A stretch of DNA of 64,000 bases from Planococcus sp. MSAK28401 (GCF_018283455.1 NZ_JAAMTH010000001.1:681501-745500); one strand, 5' to 3'; positions 26,816-35,901 are shown, counted from the first letter of the stretch. Made by a program: numbers and translations. Notes: generated from the letters alone by a model not told the origin.

Positions 26816-27658
26816 ATGGTAAAAGCAATTCCAGAAGTGACATTAAATGACGGCACAACTTTGCCGGTGACAGGGCTCGGTACATACGGACTGTGGGGAA
26901 ATGCCGGAGCGAACGCCGTCAGCAGCGGCATCAATGCGGGATACCGTTTGATCGACACGGCGTATAACTACGAAAACGAAGGCGCGGTCGGCGAAGGCAT
27001 CCGGCGCAGCGGCATTTCCCGTGACGAGCTATGGGTGACTTCCAAGCTGCCGGGACGCTATCACACATACGAAAAAGCCTTGGTGGCGATCCAGGAATCG
27101 CTATTCCGGGCACAATTGGATTATTTCGACCTGTATTTAATTCACTGGCCATTGCCGAATCAAGATACGTACGTGGAGGCATGGCAAGCCTTGATCGATG
27201 CACAGAAATGGGGGCTCGTCCGCTCGATCGGTGTCAGTAATTTCCTGCCTGAGCACTTGGATCGCATCATCAAAGAAACAGGGGTGACGCCGAGTGTGAA
27301 CCAAGTGGAATTGCACCCGTTCTTCAACCAGGCACATCAGCGAAAAGTGCACACGGACCTCAATATCCAAACGCAATCGTGGAGCCCAATCGCCAGAGCG
27401 AAGGATATCCTGTCGAATGACACCATCAGCCAAATTGCCGAATCCCATCATAAAACCATCGCGCAAGTCGTCTTGCGCTGGCAATACCAAATCGGCTCGG
27501 TGTCGATTCCGCGTTCCACCTCGCCTGAGCGCCAGCGTGAAAACCTGGCTATTTTCGATTTTGAATTAAGCGACAGTGAAATGACGGCGATTTCGGATTT
27601 GTCCCGCCCGGACGGCAGGTTGTTTGATATGGACCCGGCGACGCATGAGGAGTTTTGA
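26816..27658 (+). CDS. Aldo/keto reductase
   Basis: 280-aa NADPH-dependent reductase of the AKR5-like bacterial group. The catalytic tetrad is visible: Asp47 and Tyr52 in RLIDTAYNYENE, Lys77 in VTSKLPG and His110 in YLIHWPLP. IPRSTSPERQREN near residue 225 is the NADPH-binding segment. GAGGAGTGG precedes the ATG. A decayed copy, including its upstream 40 bases, lies at 49826-50661. An R repeat pair starts immediately at the stop codon. Confidence 0.95.
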   Translation: MVKAIPEVTLNDGTTLPVTGLGTYGLWGNAGANAVSSGINAGYRLIDTAYNYENEGAVGEGIRRSGISRDELWVTSKLPGRYHTYEKALVAIQESLFRAQLDYFDLYLIHWPLPNQDTYVEAWQALIDAQKWGLVRSIGVSNFLPEHLDRIIKETGVTPSVNQVELHPFFNQAHQRKVHTDLNIQTQSWSPIARAKDILSNDTISQIAESHHKTIAQVVLRWQYQIGSVSIPRSTSPERQRENLAIFDFELSDSEMTAISDLSRPDGRLFDMDPATHEEF

Positions 27659-27745
27659 TGTCCCTGTGCTAGACACAATTCGAGTATCCGGATTCCTGTG
27701 TTAGAAGGAATCTGGTGAAAAAATATCCCTGTGTGAGACACAATT
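27659..27745 (+). repeat. R repeat pair, 65-bp spacing, at the stop of the reductase gene
   Basis: Copies at 27659 and 27724, both somewhat diverged (CTAGA and TGAGA in the variable part). The first base follows the stop codon directly. The spacer is the least conserved of the set. A terminator comes next. Confidence 0.9.
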
Positions 27746-27790
27746 AAAGACACATCCGCTGCGAAGGCTAGCGGATGTGTCTTTGTTGTT
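27746..27790 (+). terminator. Terminator of the reductase gene
   Basis: AAAGACACATCCGCT and AGCGGATGTGTCTTT pair perfectly around a short loop, followed by a T-rich stretch. Confidence 0.9.
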
Positions 27791-27816
27791 TTATTCATCA
27801 GAACGAATTGTGTGGG

Positions 27817-27838
27817 AATTGTGTGGTGCACAGGGACA
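27817..27838 (-). repeat. R repeat copy in reverse, 3' of the MFS gene
   Basis: A full copy on the minus strand that begins 4 nt after the stop of the MFS gene (27843), so it is in the sense of that gene. A partial copy (AATTGTGTGGG) precedes it at 27806. With the forward pair at 27659 it brackets the terminator. Confidence 0.9.
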
Positions 27839-27842
27839 GGGC

Positions 27843-28991
27843 TTACGGCTGTGCAGCGGTTTGTTGAGTAGAAACCGGCTGAGCATTCGTTTTAATAAAG
27901 ATAAACAGCAAGCCAATCACTGCGAATGACAGAAAAGCGATCGGGTAGGACATGCCGTCGATCAAGACGCCCGCCGCGATCGATCCGATCGATTGCCCGA
28001 TGCCGAGCGAGAAGAACGACAAGCTCACGCCGACAGACGGCGTATCTGGGAAATGGCGTGTGCCCCAGACGATGAATAAGCCAGTCATGAAAATGAATGA
28101 GATGCCGAATAAAATCGCCGACAGGTAGATGGCGGCAGAATGCTGAATGGTCAGGGTGACGAGAGACGCCGTCGCCACCAACACGCCGAGACGGTAAGAC
28201 CAGCCGAGCCCCAGACGTTGAATAATCGTTCCGGCGATGCCGCCGATGATGCCGGCTGCGCCCATGACGATCCAGAAAATCATGCTTTCCGGCACCGAGA
28301 AATCGTGCGCTTCGGTCAGGTAGCTTCTTGAAAAGGTCCAGTAAATGGAGGAGCTGAAGCCGATGCCGATTGCCGCGAGAATCATAAAGCGCGCTTGGCC
28401 GAGCAGGCTCAGTTTAAACTGGCTGCCAGTGGATTGTTCCGGTTCTTCTTCCGGACGGTCGATCGCGCGTGCATTCCACCACAGCGTCAAGAACGCCAGG
28501 ATTGCGAACAGCACGTAGCCCCAGCGCCACTGTTCGGCAAAGACCAGTGCGACAGGGCCGCTCGCGACGACTCCGACACTCGTGCCGGTATTGATCCACG
28601 TATTGCCTCTATCGCGCTCGCGGCTCTCAAGCGATTGCGCGACGACTTGGCTGAAGGCGGGCGATACCCAACCGCTCCCGAGTCCCGCGACAAATGCGCT
28701 GATGGCGAGTGTATAGAAACCTGGCGACATAGCCATTCCGAGCATGCCGATAAAGGCAGAAGCGCCGGAATACAACACGACGTGGCGGGCGCTCATTTTA
28801 TGGATGAAGATAGCCGCTGTCACCAAGGCCAGTGTATAGGCGGCATACGCCACCGAACCGATCAATCCCGACTGGCTTTCGGATAAATTTAAGGCGCTGC
28901 TGATTTCCGGCAAGAACAAACCGAAACTGTATCTGGCGAACGCATAGGTGACACCGATCATGGCGATGCCGGGCAAAACGATTTTCCACAT
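27843..28991 (-). CDS. MFS transporter (YbfB/YjiJ-like)
   Basis: 382-aa major facilitator with about 12 helices. GVTYAFARYSFGLFLPEI in helix 1 and LNLSESQSGLIGS after it fit the YbfB/YjiJ-like branch; motif A-like residues are weak, as usual there. Likely an exporter, given control by the TetR-type gene just upstream on the same strand. Two copies of the same operator lie between the regulator's stop and this ATG, which follows GGAGTGA. Substrate unknown. Confidence 0.9.
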   Translation of the reverse strand: MWKIVLPGIAMIGVTYAFARYSFGLFLPEISSALNLSESQSGLIGSVAYAAYTLALVTAAIFIHKMSARHVVLYSGASAFIGMLGMAMSPGFYTLAISAFVAGLGSGWVSPAFSQVVAQSLESRERDRGNTWINTGTSVGVVASGPVALVFAEQWRWGYVLFAILAFLTLWWNARAIDRPEEEPEQSTGSQFKLSLLGQARFMILAAIGIGFSSSIYWTFSRSYLTEAHDFSVPESMIFWIVMGAAGIIGGIAGTIIQRLGLGWSYRLGVLVATASLVTLTIQHSAAIYLSAILFGISFIFMTGLFIVWGTRHFPDTPSVGVSLSFFSLGIGQSIGSIAAGVLIDGMSYPIAFLSFAVIGLLFIFIKTNAQPVSTQQTAAQP

Positions 28992-29010
28992 GATAATTCA
29001 CTCCTTTTAT

Positions 29011-29030
29011 TAGATAGAACGGTCATTATA
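29011..29030 (-). promoter_or_regulatory. TetR-type operator copy 1, MFS promoter
   Basis: TAGATAGAACGGTCATTATA, 20 nt before the MFS start. The same 20-base sequence with small changes recurs at 29085 and 29678, so it is very probably the binding site of the TetR-type regulator. Confidence 0.75.
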
Positions 29031-29084
29031 TTTTTAAGATAAAAAAATAGAACTGTTCTGAGTGCCGTTCTTAATTTCTTATTA

Positions 29085-29104
29085 TAGATAGAACGGTCAC
29101 TATA
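29085..29104 (-). promoter_or_regulatory. TetR-type operator copy 2
   Basis: TAGATAGAACGGTCACTATA; one base different from copy 1 and 74 bp away from it, again between regulator and MFS gene. Confidence 0.75.
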
Positions 29105-29138
29105 CTTTTGAGGTAAAAAAAGTAAGCAATCCGCTTAC

Positions 29139-29657
29139 TTATAAATGTTGCACCAAAGCCATCAAGGCATCTTCGACATCATCCAATGGAGAAAATTCCG
29201 CCAAGGATACGGCTCCTTCAAACAGCAAGGACAAGCGCGTCGCTTCGGTGGGCGTAAGCCCGTTCGACAGGAACAACTGCTTGGTGTCTTCTTTATGGTT
29301 CGTCACGAGCTGGACAATCGCGTGGTCGGGTTCGCTGACGAATTCTTCTTTCGCCCGCAAAAACATGCAGCCATTGGAAGCGGTATGCTTTAGCCAATTC
29401 AAATGGCCGATCGCTAGCCGTTGTGCAACCGAGCCCGTCGCTTGTTGTTTCGCCTGTTCGAGATAGTCCATATAAACTTGCGATCTGCGGGTCAAGATTT
29501 CCAAGATCAGTTCATCTTTGGAATTAAAATGATTGTACAGCGTCATCAGCGCCACGTCCGCTTCTTGGACAATCGCCTTCAAGCCAATGGCATGAAAGCC
29601 GTGTTGGTAAAACAGCTGTTCAGCAGCTACCAGTAAATCTTCTTTCTTGGTGCTCAT
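29139..29657 (-). CDS. TetR/AcrR-family transcriptional regulator
   Basis: 172 aa. The N-terminal helix-turn-helix is typical: LLVAAEQLFYQHGFHAIGLK, then IVQEADVALMTLYNHFNSKDEL. The C-terminal ligand domain is helical with a Cys in SNGCMFLRA. I start at ATG 29657 (MSTKKEDLL), which has GGAGGAG 7 nt upstream; the open frame extends further but without support. It likely represses itself and the MFS gene through the three shared 20-bp sites, and releases them on binding a small molecule. Confidence 0.92.
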   Translation of the reverse strand: MSTKKEDLLVAAEQLFYQHGFHAIGLKAIVQEADVALMTLYNHFNSKDELILEILTRRSQVYMDYLEQAKQQATGSVAQRLAIGHLNWLKHTASNGCMFLRAKEEFVSEPDHAIVQLVTNHKEDTKQLFLSNGLTPTEATRLSLLFEGAVSLAEFSPLDDVEDALMALVQHL

Positions 29658-29677
29658 GAGCCACTCCTCCATTAATT

Positions 29678-29697
29678 TAGATATAACGGTCACTCTA
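29678..29697 (-). promoter_or_regulatory. TetR-type operator copy 3, autoregulatory
   Basis: TAGATATAACGGTCACTCTA just upstream of the regulator's ribosome binding site, matching copies 1 and 2 at 16-17 of 20 bases. It points to autoregulation. Confidence 0.7.
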
Positions 29698-29923
29698 AAA
29701 TTAACAGCTATGGATAGCGGATGCAAGTGAAACCTGTCCAAGTGCAAAAAAGGCGTGAGGGTTTTGCTGCTCACGTGAAGGGTAAATAATTGGATGAAGA
29801 TGGTAAACGTAAATGGAGATTGTTTTGGCAGGAGTTTGAGTGCAAACAGGGAAATACGCATATAACGGGAAGTCAGGTGAATTCAGAGTTATTGTGGAAA
29901 ACGGGAAGCAGGAGGTGCACACG

Positions 29924-30598
29924 ATGAAACGGATCTTAGCCATCAGCGATATTCACGGAGAGCTGGAATTATTCAATGAGTTGCTGGAGAAAGTGGCGTA
30001 TGACGCATCGAATGACCAGCTGATTTTACTCGGTGATTATGTGGACCGCGGCCCGGATTCCAAAGGCGTGCTGGAGCGGGTCGTCGAATTGAAGCAGCAA
30101 GGCGCGATTGTGCTGCGCGGCAATCACGACCAAATGATGCTGGAAGCAGCGAGGGGTGAAACCGGCGCGGCGGGGAACTGGGTGCGCAACGGGGCGCTTT
30201 CCACTTTGCAAAGTTACGATTCTTCCATAAAAGGCATGAAGCTTCCGGCGATGGAGCTGTTTTGGGAACATATCGAGTTTTTGAAAGAGACGAAGTTTTA
30301 TTACGAAGCAGATGGCTACTTATTCGTGCATGCAGGGGTTCAGCCAGGCGTTGCGATTGAAGAGACAGATCCGTATTTGTTGATGTGGATCCGCGATGAA
30401 TTTCATCGAGGCTACGCAGGCGAAAAAAAAGTCGTCTTCGGCCACACACCGACATTTAAGCTGAGAGGGTCGGATGATACGAGCGTTTATTTTGGCGATA
30501 ACCGCATCATCGGCATCGATGGGGGCGCGGTGTATGGCGGGCAGTTGAATTGTTTGGAGCTGCCGGGTGAGCAGGTGTATTTCGTGAAGAAAGAATGA
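29924..30598 (+). CDS. PPP-family serine/threonine phosphatase-like metallophosphoesterase
   Basis: 224 aa. The metal-binding motifs of the PPP family are all present: SDIHG near residue 8, GDYVDRGPDS near 42, RGNHDQM near 66, HAGVQPG near 142 and FGHTPTF near 175. Bacterial members dephosphorylate proteins or dinucleoside polyphosphates. ATG 29924 has CAGGAGGTG upstream; the longer frame from 29840 is not supported. It stands alone between the TetR gene, which is divergent, and a convergent protease gene. Confidence 0.92.
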   Translation: MKRILAISDIHGELELFNELLEKVAYDASNDQLILLGDYVDRGPDSKGVLERVVELKQQGAIVLRGNHDQMMLEAARGETGAAGNWVRNGALSTLQSYDSSIKGMKLPAMELFWEHIEFLKETKFYYEADGYLFVHAGVQPGVAIEETDPYLLMWIRDEFHRGYAGEKKVVFGHTPTFKLRGSDDTSVYFGDNRIIGIDGGAVYGGQLNCLELPGEQVYFVKKE

Positions 30599-30706
30599 GG
30601 CGGGCGTTTATTTCGAATGATACGTGCCCTGTGCTTTGGCTAGCGAGGGTATTTTTTATTCACCAAAAACCTGCTTCGCGCTTGTTTTCGGAGAATCGGG
30701 GGCTGC

Positions 30707-31522
30707 TTACCGAATGGCCGATCTGCGCTGTTCCAAGCCCCGTGACATCCAACCGACGATAAGCAGCAATAGCGCCGTGCTCACAATCAGCGCGATGAGA
30801 TTCGGTGCAGCTTTTGTGTACAGGTCGTTGACGCTCGTCACCGACAGCCATTCCATAAACGAAGTGTCGGCAAAGGCCTGGTAGACGGCGAGTGTGTTGT
30901 TGGCGGCATGAAGCAAAATCGGCGCGAGCAAATTGCCGGTTTTGACATACAGGAGAGAGGCGATGACGGCGAACAGGAAGGCACCGAAAAAATTGAGGTG
31001 AAAGACGGCGAAGATCAAGCTCGTGATGCCAATGCCTTTCCACAAGCCGAATACGTCCATCAGCTGATTCAACAGGACGCCGCGGAAGACGAATTCTTCG
31101 GCGATCGGCGCGACGACGGCAACGATGAAACCGGTGGCGGCCAAATACCAAACGGCATCGGGGAGCGGCTGCGGTGTAAGAAAGAGATCGACCAAAGCGG
31201 GCGCTGTCGCCATGAGGCCGCGCAGCAATAGCCAATAGATGCTTATGGAAAACACCATGATTAAGAACGTAAGCCCGGCGATCGGCAATAGCCAGCGGGC
31301 GATGCCGCGGAAAAAGACGACTTCGCGCACTTTCACGCCGCGCTTTTGGAAGTAGTAGCTGCAAATCCATCCCGGCAAAACGATGTAGAAAATGAGCAAC
31401 ATGACGATGCTGTTCAGGAAGGGGTTGCCGGCAACTTGCAACAAGAAAGAAATCGAGACGATCGATGCGACTGTCATCAAACCGAGAACAAACCGTGGCT
31501 TCTTTTCCCTGACCATCCTCAT
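30707..31522 (-). CDS. CPBP-family intramembrane metalloprotease (CAAX/Abi)
   Basis: 271 aa with about eight helices. The three motifs of the CPBP family are clear: EEFVFRG (near residue 175), FAVFHLN (near 212) and HAANN (near 246), which hold the catalytic Glu and zinc-binding His residues. In Gram-positive bacteria such proteases act in bacteriocin maturation or immunity, or in protein processing; no bacteriocin gene is visible here. The start ATG follows GGAAAGG. Convergent with the phosphatase gene. Confidence 0.9.
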   Translation of the reverse strand: MRMVREKKPRFVLGLMTVASIVSISFLLQVAGNPFLNSIVMLLIFYIVLPGWICSYYFQKRGVKVREVVFFRGIARWLLPIAGLTFLIMVFSISIYWLLLRGLMATAPALVDLFLTPQPLPDAVWYLAATGFIVAVVAPIAEEFVFRGVLLNQLMDVFGLWKGIGITSLIFAVFHLNFFGAFLFAVIASLLYVKTGNLLAPILLHAANNTLAVYQAFADTSFMEWLSVTSVNDLYTKAAPNLIALIVSTALLLLIVGWMSRGLEQRRSAIR

Positions 31523-31701
31523 CGCCGCCTTTCCGTAAAGTGCAGAACGAATTGTATTTTAATCTCATAATATCACGATTTTGCGCACGTTCAGAAAGAA
31601 ATGAATAAAGGATGATCAACTGCTGCGCTGAATACAAAAAATGACAAAAAGAGCCCGGTTTACAAGAGAATTTATTGCCAGCATTAAGAGGAGGGATAAA
31701 C

Positions 31702-33180
31702 ATGCATAGCGGACGCCCAGAGAAAAGCATTCGAAAAGCTAAAATTATCGTGATCGGGACCGGATTTTCCGGCATTGCAGCCGCCGCCCGCCTGTTGCAA
31801 GAAGGCGAACGGGATTTGCTTGTGCTAGAGCGGGGCAGCGATGTCGGCGGGGTCTGGCGGGACAATCATTATCCGGGGTGTGCATGCGATGTGGAATCGC
31901 ATTTGTACTCGTTGTCTTTCGCGCCGAATCCGGGATGGAGCCGGAAATTCTCCCCTCAAGCCGAAATTCACGCGTATTTGCAAAAATGTGCTAACGAGTT
32001 CGGCGTTATGCGCCATATTTGTTTTCATCACGAAGTTCAGCGCATGGAGTGGGATGAGCGGCATAAGGAATGGCGGATCGAGACCAATATGGGGGATTTT
32101 GCGGCGCGAATCGTAGTGGGGGCAGTGGGCGCGCTCAGCGAGCCTTCCATTCCCACGATCGATGGAATCGAGCGGTTTCAAGGCGATGTGTTTCATTCGG
32201 CGCAATGGCCCGCGGATTTTGATTCAACAGGTAAGCGCATTGCCGTGGTCGGGACAGGGGCTTCTGCCATTCAATTCATTCCGCATATCCAGCCGCAAGC
32301 TGCGTCTCTTCATGTGTTTCAACGGACGCCGGCATGGGTGGTTCCGCAGCAGAACGAATTTATCAAAAGCAAGCGGCAGCGAGTCTATCGCCGTTTTCCA
32401 GCCCTCCAAAAAATGGCGCGGTTGAACATTTACACGAAGCGGGAAACGATGGTTTTCGGTTTCCGCCATCCGAACTGGCTGAAACTGCTGGAGAAAATAG
32501 CGGTCAATCATATGAATAAAGCGATCAAGGATCCGGCTTTGCGGGACAAACTGACGCCCGATTACCGAATTGGCTGCAAGCGCATCTTGCTGTCGAACGC
32601 TTATTATCCAGCCTTGGCACAGGAGAATGTAGAAGTACATACAGCAGGCATAACGGAAGTGACAGAAGACGCCGTGATCGATGGGGCAGGTAAGCGAATG
32701 CCTGTGGATAGCATCATTTTCGGCACAGGCTTTCAAGTCACGGATTTTCCGATCGCCCGGCACATTTACGGCCGTGAAGGACATTCCTTGGAGGATCAAT
32801 GGAACGGCAGCCCGAAAGCGTATCTCGGCACGACCATTTCCGGCTTCCCGAATTTATTTCTGATTCAAGGGCCAAACACAGGACTCGGGCATACATCGGT
32901 CATTCTGATGATCGAAGCTCAAGTGGATCATGTGCTGAAAGTTTTAAAGCATATGAACCGCAACCAGCTCGAAACAATTGAGCCAAACCCACAAGCACAG
33001 CAACGCTTTGTTGAGGAAACGGACCATTTGACGAACGGAACAGTGTGGGTTTCCGGAGGATGCCGCAGCTGGTATCTCGATGAAACCGGGCGCAACTCGA
33101 CACTTTGGCCGGGGACGACGCTATCGTTTATGAACAAAGCGGGCCGATTTAACAGTAAGGATTATATTTTCACTAATTAA
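31702..33180 (+). CDS. Flavin-dependent monooxygenase (Baeyer-Villiger type)
   Basis: 492 aa. Two Rossmann motifs, VIGTGFSGIAAAARLL (FAD) and VVGTGASAIQFIP (NADPH), flank the fingerprint FQGDVFHSAQWP, which matches the BVMO F-x-G-x-x-x-H-x-x-x-W pattern. GVWRDNHYPGCACDVESHLY is also typical. It should insert oxygen into a ketone or hydroxylate a substrate using NADPH and O2. ATG 31702 follows AAGAGGAGGG; the frame from 31675 is longer but unsupported. Single gene. Confidence 0.93.
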   Translation: MHSGRPEKSIRKAKIIVIGTGFSGIAAAARLLQEGERDLLVLERGSDVGGVWRDNHYPGCACDVESHLYSLSFAPNPGWSRKFSPQAEIHAYLQKCANEFGVMRHICFHHEVQRMEWDERHKEWRIETNMGDFAARIVVGAVGALSEPSIPTIDGIERFQGDVFHSAQWPADFDSTGKRIAVVGTGASAIQFIPHIQPQAASLHVFQRTPAWVVPQQNEFIKSKRQRVYRRFPALQKMARLNIYTKRETMVFGFRHPNWLKLLEKIAVNHMNKAIKDPALRDKLTPDYRIGCKRILLSNAYYPALAQENVEVHTAGITEVTEDAVIDGAGKRMPVDSIIFGTGFQVTDFPIARHIYGREGHSLEDQWNGSPKAYLGTTISGFPNLFLIQGPNTGLGHTSVILMIEAQVDHVLKVLKHMNRNQLETIEPNPQAQQRFVEETDHLTNGTVWVSGGCRSWYLDETGRNSTLWPGTTLSFMNKAGRFNSKDYIFTN

Positions 33181-33328
33181 AGGGGATGCCGCGTTCACTG
33201 TTTTGCCTGTAAGCCGGGATTTCGGTTTTGGGACAAAACATGGTTATTTTTCTGGTTTAAAAATGGTATGTTGGTAGGACTGTTGGAAATATGTCATTCA
33301 ACAAATACAGAAAAAAGGGGTTAAACAA

Positions 33329-33844
33329 ATGGATGTGAAATTTCCGATTGGACAAATGCAAGTTCCAGAACAAGTAACGAATGAAGACGTCAACAACTGG
33401 CTCAGAGAAATCAATAGCTACACCACGCGTCTTCGCGAGGTGGTGGATTCCTTGTACGATGAGGACTTGAACAAAACCTATCGAGAAGGCAGCTGGACAG
33501 TCCGGCAGCTTGTGCACCATATTGCGGATTCGCAATTGTCTCTCTACCACCGCCTGAAAAGGGGATTGACGGAATACCAACCGAACGTGTCTGAGTTTGA
33601 CCAGGACAAATGGGCGTATCTCCCGGACAACCGACTGCCGGTGGAAAGTTCCATTCGCGTGTTGGAGGGGTTGAACGAACGGATCGTTGCGCTTGGAAAT
33701 TATGTGACGGGCACGCAATTGGAGCGCGTTTTCATTCACGAAACGGACGGCGAGGTTCGCATCGCTGAAACCCTAGCAAAACTGTCGTGGCACGAAGAGC
33801 ATCATCTGGCGCATATTCGAATCGCATTGGGCTTGGAACTTTAG
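33329..33844 (+). CDS. DinB/YfiT-type thiol transferase, putative bacillithiol transferase
   Basis: 171 aa four-helix protein. The metal-binding histidines are in QLVHHIADSQ (near residue 66) and SWHEEHHLAHI (near 155-165). SWTVRQLVHHIADS is the hallmark of YfiT-like proteins, which use bacillithiol to detoxify electrophiles. AAAAGGGG precedes the ATG. It is followed within 1 nt of the stop by an R pair and a terminator, so it is a complete transcription unit. Confidence 0.9.
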   Translation: MDVKFPIGQMQVPEQVTNEDVNNWLREINSYTTRLREVVDSLYDEDLNKTYREGSWTVRQLVHHIADSQLSLYHRLKRGLTEYQPNVSEFDQDKWAYLPDNRLPVESSIRVLEGLNERIVALGNYVTGTQLERVFIHETDGEVRIAETLAKLSWHEEHHLAHIRIALGLEL

Positions 33845-33845
33845 T

Positions 33846-33932
33846 TGTCCCTGTGCATCACACAATTTCAGCGATGAGATTGTTGTAGTGGCGGCATTCA
33901 GGGATTGAAATGTCCCTGTGCGTCACACAATT
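33846..33932 (+). repeat. R repeat pair, 65-bp spacing, 3' UTR of the YfiT-like gene
   Basis: Copies at 33846 and 33911; the first begins 1 nt after the stop codon. The second copy is followed directly by the terminator. Confidence 0.95.
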
Positions 33933-33933
33933 C

Positions 33934-33976
33934 AAGGCCGTACCGGAAACTGAACCGTTTCCGGTACGGCCTTTTT
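33934..33976 (+). terminator. Terminator of the YfiT-like gene
   Basis: AAGGCCGTACCGGAAAC and GTTTCCGGTACGGCCTT are perfectly complementary, followed by TTT. Confidence 0.92.
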
Positions 33977-34126
33977 GATGATTGTAAACAAGTGTGTAAA
34001 ATTGTGAGACTACTCGACATCATCTGACAATAATAGGATACTGGGAGATGAAGCGGTCAGTTTAAATATAGCTCGTGCGCACAAATCGGGAAGACTTGAA
34101 GTGCAGTGAGCGAAGGGAGAATACAT

Positions 34127-35353
34127 ATGGAGAATTCATTGATTCGGGCAGATGATTTGCTGACGTTATGGGGCATCATCGTTATCGTCGCGGCGATGAG
34201 CATTGTGCTCGAGCAGAAGTACAGCTGGGCCGGGAAGATTTCTGGCGCCATCATTGCGCTCGTGTCTGCCATTATTTTATCGAATACCGGCATTATCCCA
34301 ACGGCGTCGCCTGCGTATGACGCAGTATGGGCATTTATCGTGCCGCTCGCCATTCCGCTGTTGTTGTTCCATGTGAATTTCAAGAAAATCTGGAAAGAAA
34401 GCGGGCGCATGCTGCTGATTTTCTTGATCAGTTCAATTGGGACAGTGGCCGGGACAATCCTCAGCTTCTTCTTGTTAAAAGACACGATTCCGTTTCTCGA
34501 CCGTATCGGAGGCATGATGGGCGCCTCTTATGTCGGGGGCGGTGTCAACTTCGCGGCGATGACGGCGAAGTTTGAAGCGCCGGAAGATTTGGTGTCCGCT
34601 GCGGTCGTGGCGGACAATTTGATGATGGCGCTCGTGTTCATCACTTTAATGGCGATTCCGACATTTGGTTTCTTCCGGAAAACTTATCCGCATCCGCACG
34701 TTGCGCAAGTAGAACGGGAAGCAGGGACGAACGGCGGCAAGACCAACGCCGAAAACTTCTGGAAGCGTCAGGATATTTCATTGAAAGATATCGCCATGTC
34801 ACTCGGGACGGCGTTTTTCCTCGTCGTGGTTGCGACGAAGATCGCTGAGTTTTTTGCCGGCGTCGTTCCGTCCGGTGAAGAAGTCGGATTCGGCTGGAAC
34901 TTGCTCAGCGGCTTGATCGGCGACCAGTATTTGGTGCTGACGACTTTGACATTCCTTGCGCTCGCGTTGTTCCCACGTTATTTTGACGGCATCAACGGCA
35001 GTCAGGAAATCGGGACGTTCTTGATTTATTTATTCTTCGTGGTCATCGGCATCCCGGCATCGATTCCACTGATCGTCCAGAACGCGCCATTGTTGCTGGT
35101 CTTTGTCGCCGTCATCGTTATCGTCAACTTGACGGTATCGCTGACGGCCGGGAAATTGTTGAAATACGATCTTGAAGAGATTTTATTGGTGGTTAACGCC
35201 AACGTTGGTGGCCCGACAACGGCTGCAGCGATGGCGATTGCCAAAGGCTGGCGCGAACTGATCGGACCGATCTTGGTGGTCGGGACGATTGGCTATGTGA
35301 TCGGCAACTATATCGGGACGACGCTCGGTTTGTGGTTTGCGACGATGATGTAG
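34127..35353 (+). CDS. DUF819-family membrane protein (YjcL-like)
   Basis: 408 aa with about 11-12 membrane helices. The opening SLIRADDLLTLWGIIVIVAA, the glycine-rich GGMMGASYVGGGVNFAAMTA and the late VNANVGGPTTAAAMAIAKGW are typical of the DUF819 family, often annotated as keratin-associated-like or YjcL. Its transport substrate is unknown. I start at ATG 34127, with GAAGGGAG upstream. Two R copies follow the stop, but no terminator, so transcription may continue into the MORN gene. Confidence 0.9.
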   Translation: MENSLIRADDLLTLWGIIVIVAAMSIVLEQKYSWAGKISGAIIALVSAIILSNTGIIPTASPAYDAVWAFIVPLAIPLLLFHVNFKKIWKESGRMLLIFLISSIGTVAGTILSFFLLKDTIPFLDRIGGMMGASYVGGGVNFAAMTAKFEAPEDLVSAAVVADNLMMALVFITLMAIPTFGFFRKTYPHPHVAQVEREAGTNGGKTNAENFWKRQDISLKDIAMSLGTAFFLVVVATKIAEFFAGVVPSGEEVGFGWNLLSGLIGDQYLVLTTLTFLALALFPRYFDGINGSQEIGTFLIYLFFVVIGIPASIPLIVQNAPLLLVFVAVIVIVNLTVSLTAGKLLKYDLEEILLVVNANVGGPTTAAAMAIAKGWRELIGPILVVGTIGYVIGNYIGTTLGLWFATMM

Positions 35354-35365
35354 GGAGGACGGTTG

Positions 35366-35452
35366 TGTCCCTGTGCGCCACACAATTTCAAGAGTGAAAT
35401 GACTGTAGTAACGGAGTTTCGTGGCTGGAATGTCCCTGTGCGTGACACAATT
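35366..35452 (+). repeat. R repeat pair, 65-bp spacing, between DUF819 and MORN genes
   Basis: Copies at 35366 and 35431. The first begins 12 nt after a stop codon. No terminator follows; the next gene starts 29 nt on. Confidence 0.95.
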
Positions 35453-35480
35453 AAATCATTCGGGAGGAGTTGAAGCAATC

Positions 35481-35759
35481 ATGGATGAGGAAAAATGTGA
35501 TGTAGTGAAACCAAACGGCGTGAAGGAAAAGAAGCTCGAAGTGATTGATGGCTATACGATCAAATACCATGCCAACGGAAAAACGATGTGGTCCAAAGGC
35601 AAAATCGTTGATGGGAAACCCGAGGGTTACTGGGAATGGTACTGGGCTGACGGGACATTGAAACGCTCAGGTCATTTTCAACAGGGCGAACCTGTCGGTG
35701 AGTGGATCACTTATGACAACAAGGGCGAAACGTATAAGGTGACCAATCGGGATAGATAG
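35481..35759 (+). CDS. Small MORN-repeat protein
   Basis: 92 aa with three MORN_2-type repeats: YHANGKTMWSKGKIVDGKPE, GYWEWYWADGTLKRSGHF and GEWITYDNKGE. Such repeats form a short beta-meander used for protein contacts; YwqK-type antitoxins have the same unit, but no toxin gene lies next to it. No signal peptide. ATG 35481 has GGGAGGAG 11 nt upstream. The gene is framed by R pairs on both sides. Confidence 0.85.
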   Translation: MDEEKCDVVKPNGVKEKKLEVIDGYTIKYHANGKTMWSKGKIVDGKPEGYWEWYWADGTLKRSGHFQQGEPVGEWITYDNKGETYKVTNRDR

Positions 35760-35765
35760 CGGCTC

Positions 35766-35852
35766 TGTCCCTGTGCGCCACACAATTTTAGCAGTAAGAT
35801 CCTTATCGCAGCGGGATTTCCATCTCGGAATGTCCCTGTGCAAGACACAATT
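35766..35852 (+). repeat. R repeat pair, 65-bp spacing, 3' UTR of MORN gene
   Basis: Copies at 35766 and 35831; the first begins 6 nt after the stop. A terminator follows. Confidence 0.95.
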
Positions 35853-35859
35853 CAACAGA

Positions 35860-35898
35860 AAAAGGCCATGGCGGAATTCCGCCACGGCCTTTTTTTAT
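35860..35898. terminator. Bidirectional terminator
   Basis: AAGGCC(A)TGGCGGAATTCCGCCA(C)GGCCTT-type hairpin with A run before and T run after; serves the MORN gene and the convergent FUSC-like gene. Confidence 0.9.
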
Positions 35899-35901
35899 TT
35901 C

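Noticed and set aside
30620-30650. Further R copy after the phosphatase gene (GCCCTGTGCTTTGGC)
   Set aside because: Only the CCCTGTGC part matches; the CACAATT half is absent.
30660-31865. Long minus-strand frame of 401 codons
   Set aside because: Shadow of the CPBP protease gene in another frame; rich in Arg, His and Cys without motifs.
34106-34126. GTG start of the DUF819 gene at 34106
   Set aside because: GAAGGGAG lies after it and fits ATG 34127.
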